Below, piece after piece: positions 56,475 through 64,000 of a stretch of DNA of 64,000 nt (the stretch's first letter is position 1; each line of letters begins with the position of its first letter). Position numbers and translations under genes: made by a program. This DNA comes from Lactobacillus melliventris (GTDB lineage Bacteria; Bacillota; Bacilli; Lactobacillales; Lactobacillaceae). The notes below the pieces were generated by a model. The model was not told where the DNA came from. It saw only the letters and a program-made list of their open reading frames with translations, and made no database searches. The stretch lies in NCBI RefSeq assembly GCF_013346935.1, contig NZ_JAAEEB010000008.1:26284-90283 (forward strand), written 5' to 3'.

Positions 56475-57485
56475 CTACTCCCCACTCACTTCATCTTGAA
56501 AGTGGAACGTCTTCCAGCAAGTACATCTAACCCAATGCCCTGGTTCAACTTCATGCATTACTGGATTTTCCTCATGGGCACTTGCAGGTATCCACGGTAT
56601 TCTAGCAGCAAACCTGTCACCTTTTCTAGGCATATTTTGCAATGATGGAACTGTTCCTTGAATAACATGTAAATCTTCTTCTTCATCTTCAGATTGAGGC
56701 ATTGAATTTAACAAAGATCGGGTATAAGGATGAAGTGGATGTTCAAAAATTGTTTTGACATCAGCTTTTTCAACTATTTGACCACCATACATAACAGCAA
56801 CTTCGTCAGCTGTTTCAGCAACTACTCCCAAGTCATGAGTTATTAAAATAATACCAGATTGAGACTGCTTTTGGATGTCTTCCAGCAAGTCCAAAATTTG
56901 TGCTTGAATAGTAACATCCAGGGCAGTGGTCGGCTCATCAGCAATGATAATTTCGGGTTTACATGCAACAGCCATGGCAATAACCACACGTTGCCTTAAT
57001 CCACCAGATAATTCAAATGGATACATGGCGTATGTTTCTTCAGGTTTCGGCATACCCACCTGATTAAAAAGCTCAATTACACGTGCATGACGTTGTTTTT
57101 CATCCATATCTGTATGGTAATACAAAGTTTCTGCTACTTGATCACCAACTCTCATTAGTGGATTTAAACTGGCCAAAGGATCCTGAAAAATCATTCCGAT
57201 TTTATTCCCACGAATTTTATCGAACAGTGATTCATTCAGGCCTACCAAGTTCAATTCATTATAAAGAATATCACCTGTTACTTTTGTATTTTTATGGTCG
57301 TACAAACCGATAATACTAGATGCGATTGTACTCTTACCACAACCAGATTCACCTACAATTGATAAAATTTCATTCCTTTTCAAAGTTAAATTAATATCAT
57401 CTGCAGCATCATAAAATTTCCCATTTAAACGATATGCTGTATGTAAATGCTGGATATCTAGCAAGAGATCACTTTGTTTTTCCAA
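56475..57485 (-). CDS. oppD: Oligopeptide ABC transporter ATPase OppD
   Basis: First gene of the operon, 336 residues, TTG start with GAGGGG nine bases upstream. Walker A GESGCGKST, signature LSGGLRQRVVIAMA (Leu for Gln at the fourth position, common in OppD), Walker B IIADEPTTALD. The C terminus has the cysteine CTCWK and CPxx-like remnants of the usual OppD cluster region. Confidence 0.95.
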   Translation of the reverse strand: MEKQSDLLLDIQHLHTAYRLNGKFYDAADDINLTLKRNEILSIVGESGCGKSTIASSIIGLYDHKNTKVTGDILYNELNLVGLNESLFDKIRGNKIGMIFQDPLASLNPLMRVGDQVAETLYYHTDMDEKQRHARVIELFNQVGMPKPEETYAMYPFELSGGLRQRVVIAMAVACKPEIIIADEPTTALDVTIQAQILDLLEDIQKQSQSGIILITHDLGVVAETADEVAVMYGGQIVEKADVKTIFEHPLHPYTRSLLNSMPQSEDEEEDLHVIQGTVPSLQNMPRKGDRFAARIPWIPASAHEENPVMHEVEPGHWVRCTCWKTFHFQDEVSGE

Positions 57486-57553
57486 AGGTCATTTCCCCTC
57501 TCAAATCTTCAATGAATTTATTAAAGATATTTAATAAATTTATTTAATTTCTA

Positions 57554-57582
57554 ATTATAACCGTGAAACAAATTGTATGCAA
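57554..57582 (-). promoter_or_regulatory. Strong sigma-A promoter of oppDFBC
   Basis: Minus strand TTGCAT (57582-57577), 17-base spacer, TATAAT (57559-57554), about 70 bases before the oppD start. It gives the inserted opp genes independence from acpP. Confidence 0.8.
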
Positions 57583-57603
57583 ACTAATAATTAATTTTTT
57601 TAA

Positions 57604-57846
57604 TTAGTTTTGATGATTCGCTACATAATTTACAGCATCACCAACAGTTTTAATTTTTTCTGCATCTTCATCAGAAATCTCGGCGCCGAATTCATCTTCT
57701 AATTGTAAAATGAATTCCACTAAGTCAATGGAATCAGCGTCCAAATCACTAGTGAAATTAGTTTCGTCAGTTATTTTCTCTTTATCAACTTCAAAATTAT
57801 CTGCTAAAATATCCCTGATTTTATTAAAAATTTCTTCTTTGCTCAT
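57604..57846 (-). CDS. acpP: Acyl carrier protein
   Basis: An 80-residue acidic carrier of fatty acyl chains. The phosphopantetheine site is Ser39 in DADSIDLVEF. Directly follows plsX (17-base gap), the usual pairing for phospholipid synthesis. Confidence 0.95.
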   Translation of the reverse strand: MSKEEIFNKIRDILADNFEVDKEKITDETNFTSDLDADSIDLVEFILQLEDEFGAEISDEDAEKIKTVGDAVNYVANHQN

Positions 57847-57863
57847 GTTGCTACTCCTTGTTG

Positions 57864-58865
57864 TTACTTGCTTTCGTTAGCGAATTCTGCTTTAAAATTA
57901 TCAATTATTTTTTCCTGTAAAATTTTATCAATTTGCTTAATTGTAAAATATACAGCACGCTGTTCTGAACGACCGTGTGTTTTAACTACAGGAGCATTAA
58001 CTCCGAGTAAAACAGCACCACCATATTTAGCTACATCAAATTTTGAAATTAAACTTTTTAGTGCCTTTTTTATCATCAATGCGCCTAATTTAACAAAAAG
58101 TCCATTATTGAGCAAACTATCTTTTAACAGGTGGATTAAAACACCAGAAGTGCCTTCAATATTTTTTAAAACTGCATTGCCTGTAAAACCGTCTGTCGCA
58201 ATTACATCAGCTTTACCATCCAATAATTCGTTACCCTCAATATTACCTATAAAATTAAGCTTGCTATTCAGCAATAATTGATAGGCTTGTTGATGAACAT
58301 CATCACCTTTATCATTTTCAGACCCATTATTAAGCAGGCCAACCCGGGGATTTTTTATTCCTCTGACTTTTTCAGCATAATATGAGGCCATTTTAGCCCA
58401 AGCCAGCAAATATTCCGGTCTGCTTTTGGCATTCGCACCAACATCAATCATATTGAAACCGTCATCAGAATTTTTTACTGGTAGGGTCGGCATAAAACCC
58501 GGACGAGTTACTCCTTTAATTCGTCCTATTATAAATATACCACAAGCTAGAATAGCACCCGTATTTCCTAGCGAAAAAAGTGCATCTGCCTTGCCCTGCT
58601 TCACAAATTGCGCCGCCACGACAAGTGATGAATCCTTTTTAGACCTGATTGCCTTAACTGGTTCATCTTCATCATTAATTATCTGAGTAGTATTAACAAC
58701 CTCTGTTTGACTTTTATCCTCACCTAATAACTGCGTTATTTTCGCTTGATCGCCAAAAAGTATAAATTTTGTCTGCGGCAATTCTTTTTTTACCTGCAAT
58801 ACTGCTTGAATAATTGCTTCAGGAGCATTTTCTCCGCCCATTGCATCAATGGCAATAGTTCTCAT
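57864..58865 (-). CDS. plsX: Phosphate acyltransferase PlsX
   Basis: Makes acyl-phosphate from acyl-ACP, the acyl donor for PlsY. At 333 residues: MRTIAIDAMGGENAPE opening, FSLGNTGAILACG and the GNAVLKNIEGTSGVL region. GGTTGAGGATAAT precedes the ATG. Adjacent to acpP and recG. Confidence 0.96.
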   Translation of the reverse strand: MRTIAIDAMGGENAPEAIIQAVLQVKKELPQTKFILFGDQAKITQLLGEDKSQTEVVNTTQIINDEDEPVKAIRSKKDSSLVVAAQFVKQGKADALFSLGNTGAILACGIFIIGRIKGVTRPGFMPTLPVKNSDDGFNMIDVGANAKSRPEYLLAWAKMASYYAEKVRGIKNPRVGLLNNGSENDKGDDVHQQAYQLLLNSKLNFIGNIEGNELLDGKADVIATDGFTGNAVLKNIEGTSGVLIHLLKDSLLNNGLFVKLGALMIKKALKSLISKFDVAKYGGAVLLGVNAPVVKTHGRSEQRAVYFTIKQIDKILQEKIIDNFKAEFANESK

Positions 58866-58882
58866 ATTATCCTCAACCTTTA

Positions 58883-60919
58883 CTAAGTTCTTTTTTGTTG
58901 TAATTGCTTATATTCTAACACTTGTTTTAAAGTTTTATTTTCTGATTTTTGCAAGAGAGGATCATTTTTAATCAATTTTTTGGCCTCTTTTTGTGCCACT
59001 ACCATGGTATTGTAATTGTTAACAACGTCTCCTACCTGAAATTCAGGTAAACCAGATTGTGCCTTACCAAAAAGATCACCTTCACCGCGCATCTTTAAAT
59101 CTTCTTCAGCTAACTTAAATCCGTCAGTAGTGGATGCTACAATTTTCATGCGGGATTTACCTGCTTGGGTATTGGGATCAGCTAAAAAAATACAGTAACT
59201 CTGAGTTTTTCCGCGACCAATTCGTCCACGCAACTGGTGCAGTTGACTAATGCCAAAACGATCAGCATTATAAATAACCATCATATTAGCATTAGCAACA
59301 TCTACTCCTACTTCAATTACGCTAGTAGTAACCAAGATATTAATATTACCTGCGGCAAAAGCAGCCATAATGTCGTCTTTTTTATTTCCTGGCATTTGCC
59401 CATGAAGTAAAGCAACCTTTTCATTAGGAAAGTCATGACTCAGCTTGTCATAGAGCTGTTCAGCATTTTTCAAATCCAAGGCTTCCGATTCTGAAATTAA
59501 AGGTGTGACAGCATATATTTGGAATCCCTGCTCTAATTGCTCATGCATTAGTTGATATACTTGATCCATTTGAGTGCTCGTTTTCCACCAGGAAACTATC
59601 TTTTTTCGTCCTGCTGGAAGGTGGTGTATTTCAGAAATAGTCATATTACCATACACTGTTAAAGCTAAAGTTCGAGGAATTGGTGTGGCCGTCATTGCTA
59701 AAACGTCAGGCAAATTTCCCTTATTGACTAGGGCTTGTCTTTGATTGACACCAAAACGATGCTGTTCATCAATAATAACTAATCCCAATTTTTTAAAAAT
59801 CACACTTGATTGAATTAAAGTGTGAGTACCTATCACAACATTAATAGTACCATCAGTTAGTTCATTATAAATTTCTCTGCGCTCAAGTGTTTTAGTAGAA
59901 CCCGTTAAAAGAGCACAGCGAACGCCCATAGGTTTCAGCAACTCATCAATCTTTTTAAAATGTTGCGTTGCTAATATTTCCGTTGGAACCATCAGGGCAG
60001 CTTGAAAGCCGGCCGTCACTGCCGCAAAAAGTGCATAAACAGCGACTATTGTCTTTCCAGAACCCACATCCCCTTGCAACAGTCGCTGCATTTGAACTGG
60101 AAAAAGCAAATCCGTAAAAATTTCGTTAATTACATGTTTTTGATCTGCAGATAGTTCAAATGGTAGTGACTTAGTAAGCTTGGCAATTTCATCTAAGTTA
60201 TACTTTTTAGCAATCCCCTTATTACGCGGATTGTATTCAGTCAACTGGGCTAGTTCAGTTTGAAATATAAAAAACTCTCTAAAAATGGCACTTCTCTTGG
60301 CAACCTGAGATTCTGTAGCATTTTGTGGATGATGCATTTCTTGTACAATACTACTTTCAGGTAGCAAGCGGTATTTTTGCCTTATCTTAGTAGGGACTAC
60401 ATTATCAACTTCAGCTAAATAATCATCTAAGGCAAGATTGATTAAATCTATTAGTTTTTTTTGTTTAATTTGCCGGTTTACTGAATAAATGGGTGCCATA
60501 CCACTGTCATTTTCTTTTGCTGCAACGAACTTAAAGGCAGCCAGACTTTGTCTAGCAGCATTATACTTACCGTAAATTGCTACTTCTTTGCCAATTTCAA
60601 TTTTTTCTTTTAACCATGGTTGATTAAAAAAATTGACCATGATGACATCATGGTCAATTCTTAACTTAAAACTAAGGCGGCTTTTTTTATATCCAAACCT
60701 GGTTACAAAAGCATCTGTTGCAACAATTCCCTTTAGCATTACCTTTTGACCATCCATGATCTGATCAAGAGGAATCGTTTGAAGTTCATCATAACGAAAT
60801 GGAAAATAATACAACAAATCATAAACGCTATAAATTCCCAAACTTCCAAGAGCAGCAGCAGTCTTTGTTCCCACACCTTTCAAATCGGTTACTGGAGCAA
60901 AAAGTTCTTTTGCTATCAT
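58883..60919 (-). CDS. recG: ATP-dependent DNA helicase RecG
   Basis: Remodels stalled forks and branched DNA. At 678 residues it has an N-terminal wedge/OB region (~50-150), SF2 helicase domain 1 (GDVGSGKTIVAV, IIDEQHRFGV), domain 2 (TTSVIEVGVDVANA, HQLRGRIGRG), and the C-terminal TRG-like region (MRGEGDLFGKAQSGLPEF). Starts three bases after fakA. Confidence 0.97.
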   Translation of the reverse strand: MIAKELFAPVTDLKGVGTKTAAALGSLGIYSVYDLLYYFPFRYDELQTIPLDQIMDGQKVMLKGIVATDAFVTRFGYKKSRLSFKLRIDHDVIMVNFFNQPWLKEKIEIGKEVAIYGKYNAARQSLAAFKFVAAKENDSGMAPIYSVNRQIKQKKLIDLINLALDDYLAEVDNVVPTKIRQKYRLLPESSIVQEMHHPQNATESQVAKRSAIFREFFIFQTELAQLTEYNPRNKGIAKKYNLDEIAKLTKSLPFELSADQKHVINEIFTDLLFPVQMQRLLQGDVGSGKTIVAVYALFAAVTAGFQAALMVPTEILATQHFKKIDELLKPMGVRCALLTGSTKTLERREIYNELTDGTINVVIGTHTLIQSSVIFKKLGLVIIDEQHRFGVNQRQALVNKGNLPDVLAMTATPIPRTLALTVYGNMTISEIHHLPAGRKKIVSWWKTSTQMDQVYQLMHEQLEQGFQIYAVTPLISESEALDLKNAEQLYDKLSHDFPNEKVALLHGQMPGNKKDDIMAAFAAGNINILVTTSVIEVGVDVANANMMVIYNADRFGISQLHQLRGRIGRGKTQSYCIFLADPNTQAGKSRMKIVASTTDGFKLAEEDLKMRGEGDLFGKAQSGLPEFQVGDVVNNYNTMVVAQKEAKKLIKNDPLLQKSENKTLKQVLEYKQLQQKRT

Positions 60920-60921
60920 AA

Positions 60922-62580
60922 TTACTCAACGGAAATCAGGAAATTATATACTGGCTGACCACCATCATGAAGCTCAAATTCAAGGTCATCATGCTTTTTC
61001 TTTAATTCATCAACGAGCCTTTGCGCTTCGTTTTTATTAGAATCACGCCCATACATTACTGTGATAATTTCTGAATCTTCATCCAGCATTTTTTCTATCA
61101 TAGAGGAGGCAGCAACAATTAGATCAGAAGCCGCTACTTTAATATCTCCATCAACTATTCCTAAAAAGTCGCCTTGATGAATTGCTATATCGTTGATCGT
61201 TGTATCACGGTTAGCTTTAGTAACTTCTCCTGAAACGACTGTATCAAGTGCATCAGTCATGTTAGCAACATTATCGGCAAGAGAATCATCCGGATCAAAC
61301 GAAAGCATCGCCGTCAAACCCTGTGAAATAGTTTTAGTAGGAACTATACCAACAGGAATATCACTAACTTCTGCTGCTTGCTTAGCTGCCATAATAATAT
61401 TACCGTTATTTGGCATTACAATTGCTTTTTTGGCACCAGATTTTTTGATTGAATCAATAATATCTTGCGTTGAAGGGTTCATAGTTTGTCCACCAGAAAT
61501 TATCCGGTTAACCCCTTCACTTTCAAACAGCTTACGAATACCATTACCTGAAGCTACGGCAATAACAGCAAAATCAACGCTTTCCTGATTCTCTTCATTG
61601 TTATTGACAATAGTTTCATGTTGAATTCGCATATTATCAATCTTTATTTTTCCTAACTGACCAAACTGACTGCCATATGCAAAAACAGCTCCAGGTTGTT
61701 CCGTATGAATATGAACCTTTGCTACTTCTTCATCTGAAACAGCTAAAAGAGAATCACCAAGTTTAGACAAATGCTCTCTAAATTCATCTAAATTAAAGGT
61801 TTTCTTTGCCGGAACGTCAGCAGTTAAATCAACCATAATTTCAGTACAGTAACCATTAGCAATATCTTTAGTGGAAAGCTGAGATTGGACGGATTGATGA
61901 TGCATTGCATTAATCATTTCATCCATTTCACCTTCGTCAGGCTGGTAACGATCAGCAAATTCTTCACCTAGAAGTCCTTCAAGAAATCCTTCATAAATAA
62001 ATAAAAGTCCTTGTCCTCCTGAGTCGACTACTCCAACTTGCTTCAAAACCGGTAGTAAGTCAGGAGTTGATTTTAACGCTCTTTTGGCGCCTTCAACAAT
62101 CGCTTTCATGACTTCTGCAACATCATCGGTTTCATTGGCTTTATTAGCACCTTCCTGAGCACCAATTCGGGCAACAGTCAAAATTGTTCCTTCAACAGGT
62201 TTCATGACACCTTTGTATGCAGTGGCAACTCCATTTGAAAAAGCGTTGGCTAATTCTTGTGCATTAAGTGTTTTCATGCCCTGAGTGGCTTTATAGACCC
62301 CTCTAAATAGCTGAGAAGAAATAACTCCACTATTACCTCGAGCTCCCATTAGCATTCCTTTTGCGAGGCTTTCTGTCAAGTCTCCCACGCTGTCACTATT
62401 ATTTTGAGCAACAGCCTTTGCACCACTTTCAATAGTTAAATTCATATTTGTTCCAGTGTCTCCATCAGGAACCGGGAAAACGTTCAAAGAGTTAATAAAC
62501 TCTGCATTGCGTCCAAGTCTGTGTGTGGCAACGCGAACCATATCTCTAAATTTTTTACTGTCTATTTCCTTTAAAACCAA
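60922..62580 (-). CDS. fakA: Fatty acid kinase ATP-binding subunit FakA (YloV)
   Basis: Phosphorylates fatty acids held by FakB, so exogenous fatty acids can be used. At 552 residues the DhaL-type nucleotide domain opens with PVPDGDTGTNMN (Asp39, Asp41), a middle domain follows, and a DegV-binding-type C-terminal domain (~340-552). The start is TTG with GGAGG nine bases upstream. Preceded by an Asp23-family gene, as usual. Confidence 0.93.
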   Translation of the reverse strand: MVLKEIDSKKFRDMVRVATHRLGRNAEFINSLNVFPVPDGDTGTNMNLTIESGAKAVAQNNSDSVGDLTESLAKGMLMGARGNSGVISSQLFRGVYKATQGMKTLNAQELANAFSNGVATAYKGVMKPVEGTILTVARIGAQEGANKANETDDVAEVMKAIVEGAKRALKSTPDLLPVLKQVGVVDSGGQGLLFIYEGFLEGLLGEEFADRYQPDEGEMDEMINAMHHQSVQSQLSTKDIANGYCTEIMVDLTADVPAKKTFNLDEFREHLSKLGDSLLAVSDEEVAKVHIHTEQPGAVFAYGSQFGQLGKIKIDNMRIQHETIVNNNEENQESVDFAVIAVASGNGIRKLFESEGVNRIISGGQTMNPSTQDIIDSIKKSGAKKAIVMPNNGNIIMAAKQAAEVSDIPVGIVPTKTISQGLTAMLSFDPDDSLADNVANMTDALDTVVSGEVTKANRDTTINDIAIHQGDFLGIVDGDIKVAASDLIVAASSMIEKMLDEDSEIITVMYGRDSNKNEAQRLVDELKKKHDDLEFELHDGGQPVYNFLISVE

Positions 62581-62601
62581 TATTTTTAACCTCCGCTTGA
62601 G

Positions 62602-62964
62602 TTATTCGTCAAGCACTTTAACACTTTGAACGATGACATTGACAGCTTTAGTTTCAATTCCAAGTTGATTTTTCAAATTGAATTTAACACTATCTTGTAC
62701 GTTGCGACTTACTTCAGATATTTTTAGACCATAGCCGACAATTATATAGACATCAACTGTAATCCGATTATCTTCAGACCTGACAACGACACCACGTTTA
62801 TAATTTGCTCGATTTAAAATTCCGTCGAAACCGTCACGGATAGCATTTTTTGAAGCCATGCCAACAACGCCGTAATTGGATGTAGCCGCACTTCCGACAA
62901 CAGTTGCAATCACTCCGTTTGAAATATCAATCAAACCGTTTTTTGTTTTGATTTTTACAGCCAT
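62602..62964 (-). CDS. Asp23/Gls24 family protein (YloU)
   Basis: A 120-residue protein with the Asp23 core: GVIATVVGSAATSNYGVVGMASK and VDVYIIVGYGLKISEVSRNVQ. Function is unclear; members are often envelope-stress associated. Preceded by GGAGG; co-transcribed with fakA. Confidence 0.9.
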   Translation of the reverse strand: MAVKIKTKNGLIDISNGVIATVVGSAATSNYGVVGMASKNAIRDGFDGILNRANYKRGVVVRSEDNRITVDVYIIVGYGLKISEVSRNVQDSVKFNLKNQLGIETKAVNVIVQSVKVLDE

Positions 62965-63062
62965 GTTTACCTCCGTATCATTGTTCTCAATATTATGAAT
63001 CTATTTTATCATAGTAATCAAGTTTAAATACAAAATTCCCTTCATAAAAAATACTTTTGGAG

Positions 63063-63091
63063 TTGCAATGATCTTAAACTTATGCTATCTT
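63063..63091 (+). promoter_or_regulatory. Promoter of rpmB
   Basis: TTGCAA (63063-63068), 17-base spacer ending TATGC, TATCTT (63086-63091), about 38 bases before the rpmB start. Confidence 0.6.
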
Positions 63092-63128
63092 AACTTAGTA
63101 TGAAAACACAATAAAGGAGGTTTAGCAA

Positions 63129-63314
63129 ATGGCAAAAGACTATATCACTGGCAAAAAGACCACTTTTGGTAACACACGTTCACACGCACTGAATTCATCA
63201 CGTCGTGCGTGGAAGCCAAACCTTCAAAAAGTTCGTATTCTTGTCGATGGCAAGCCAAAGCGTGTATGGGTTTCAACTAAGACATTAAAATCTGGTAAAG
63301 TTACCCGTGCCTAG
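63129..63314 (+). CDS. rpmB: 50S ribosomal protein L28
   Basis: A 61-residue basic protein: [20 protein letters not shown] and [12 protein letters not shown] are the L28 signature. AAAGGAGG precedes the ATG. Divergent from the yloU-fakA-recG cluster, as in many Firmicutes. No CxxC motif, so it is the zinc-free form. Confidence 0.95.
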   Translation: MAKDYITGKKTTFGNTRSHALNSSRRAWKPNLQKVRILVDGKPKRVWVSTKTLKSGKVTRA

Positions 63315-63334
63315 CGTAAAATAAAAAAGTTTTT

Positions 63335-63361
63335 AAAGCAGAAGTTTTCTTCTGCTTTTTT
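63335..63361 (+). terminator. Terminator after rpmB
   Basis: AAAGCAGAAG, 4-base loop, CTTCTGCTTTTTT, a 10-bp stem with T tract, 21 bases after the stop. Confidence 0.9.
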
Positions 63362-63857
63362 ATTTCCCAAAATCTGTTTAAAAGTTTATGTTTAAATAGA
63401 GATATTCTTATTGCTCTTTCAATTAATTTTCAAGTCAAAAAAAGACAAGTTATAGTCTGTAGTTTTACTTGAAGGTATTGTTTTTAGCTAACCTCATTGG
63501 CAAATCTTTCATTTCAATTTTTTATATATTCTGCTATTAATAAAAGATGATGTTGCCGATACACTTCTCATTGCAACAATTTACTTATATAAAATTTGGT
63601 AATTTTAAGTTTTATCAAACATAACAAAGGCAGTATCTCCACCAATGTAAATCTTTTTTTACTCATCAAAAAGGATACAAATCATACCAATCTTTCAATT
63701 TTTTTAATTATATAATTTGTTTTGGAGCTTGCCACTATTAGTGGAAATCATAGCAGCAAGATAATTGAGGAGATATACCAAAAATATTTATTAACTTATA
63801 ACAACTTGTTCCAAGAGATATAAAAAAACAGCAGTGAATGAAGTTAACCCCCGGAAT
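63362..63857. other. Gene-poor AT-rich stretch before the IS element
   Basis: About 500 bases with no full gene. A short plus-strand frame from 63722 to the stop at 63821-63823 reads LELATISGNHSSKIIEEIYQ and onward to QEI, which looks like a C-terminal remnant of a protein (no start, 33 residues). Likely decayed sequence beside the IS. Confidence 0.35.
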
Positions 63858-63859
63858 TG

Positions 63860-63910
63860 AAGTGCTCCATAATAGTTAGACATTAATCTGACTATTAGGA
63901 GCACTTTTTT
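63860..63910 (+). terminator. Hairpin at the IS left end
   Basis: AAGTGCTCC then TAATAGT, a 14-base loop, ACTATTA, GGAGCACTT, followed by TTTT: a 16-bp stem with one bulged A. It would stop transcripts entering the IS from the left and also sits at the terminal inverted repeat. Confidence 0.65.
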
Positions 63911-63911
63911 C

Positions 63912-64000
63912 ATGACTAAATATTCAACTACTTTGAAAATGGAAATTTGCAGTAAATACTTATCCCACCAAACCTCTTTAGCTAAACTAGAACGCGAATA
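63912..64000 (+). CDS. IS3-family transposase OrfA (partial)
   Basis: MTKYSTTLKMEICSKYLS opens an HTH protein of the transposase_8/IS150 OrfA type; only 29 codons are in the window. It starts directly after the IS end hairpin. Confidence 0.6.
   Translation, partial: MTKYSTTLKMEICSKYLSHQTSLAKLERE

Larger units (their letters stand above)
63858..64000 (+). mobile_element. IS3-family insertion sequence, left end
   Basis: Begins at about TGAAGTGCTCC (63858) and continues past the window. It carries a hairpin at the end and a transposase orfA start at 63912. The 5' terminal TG and the start of an HTH-type orfA fit the IS150/IS3 group known in lactobacilli. The right end, target duplication and orfB are outside the window. 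Confidence 0.6.

Noticed and set aside
63560..63661. Minus-strand 33-residue frame starting MSKKRFTLVEIL, resembling a type IV prepilin N terminus
   Set aside because: The Gly before the Phe is missing, the frame is short and no pilin or secretion gene is near; FTLVE can occur by chance.
1..64000. CRISPR array, tRNA, prophage or toxin-antitoxin module
   Set aside because: No regularly spaced repeats, cloverleaf-like genes, phage genes or paired small operons were seen.

Overview
The window is a chromosomal segment of a low-GC Gram-positive bacterium, almost certainly a Lactobacillus of the L. delbrueckii/acidophilus type. The evidence is PolC-type polymerase, AT-rich Firmicutes codon use, strong GGAGG ribosome sites, CcpA (cre) boxes, a heterodimeric ABC exporter, tandem lipobox OppA proteins, a C69 dipeptidase and an IS3-family end. 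Most genes lie on the minus strand. The species is not decidable by eye; a GH78 rhamnosidase operon would fit a plant- or pollen-associated host such as a bee-gut lactobacillus, but that is inference.

Layout, left to right. 1-10069 (-): the translation/envelope block pyrH-frr-uppS-cdsA-rseP-proS-polC; polC runs off the left edge. 10192-22888: an accessory block of about 13 kb separating pyrH from tsf/rpsB, which are usually adjacent. It holds a glycoside-use operon (GH78 rhamnosidase, MFS transporter, HSL-type esterase, ROK kinase) with a divergent AraC regulator, an acyltransferase-3-like membrane protein, a P-loop protein, a MerR/GyrI-like regulator, a double-FMN_bind flavoprotein reductase and two paralogous 60-residue membrane proteins. 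23124-25054: tsf, rpsB and the rpsB leader. 25056-29571: a methyltransferase/GIY-YIG fusion, plsC, cfa and a cre-controlled FAD-linked dehydrogenase. 29703-33597: a two-subunit ABC exporter and yneF. 33666-35448: ynzC, lexA with an SOS box, then a small MerR gene divergent from a small membrane gene whose frame breaks at an A_AAA_AAC heptamer. 35674-40432: nucleoside phosphorylase, rplS, trmD, rimM, rpsP, ffh, ylxM. 40797-43728: an amino acid permease (+) and a C69 dipeptidase (-), set between ylxM and ftsY. 43760-49257: ftsY, smc, rnc. 49365-57485: the oligopeptide system oppDFBC plus two oppA copies, set between rnc and acpP. 57604-62964: acpP, plsX, recG, fakA, yloU. 63129-64000: rpmB, a gene-poor stretch and the left end of an IS3-family element.

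How it works together: peptide uptake (Opp), a C69 dipeptidase and an amino acid permease form a nitrogen-supply set inserted in the otherwise conserved acpP-rnc-smc-ftsY-ylxM-ffh neighbourhood. The accessory block reads as uptake and cytoplasmic breakdown of a rhamnosylated, possibly esterified, plant glycoside, followed by a reductase that could use a liberated enoate (fumarate, urocanate or hydroxycinnamate) as electron acceptor. Three control sites support separate regulation there: a 20-bp-spaced direct repeat for AraC, a cre box, and a dyad in a 19-bp-spaced promoter typical of MerR-family activators. I found no CRISPR array, rRNA, tRNA, prophage or toxin-antitoxin pair.
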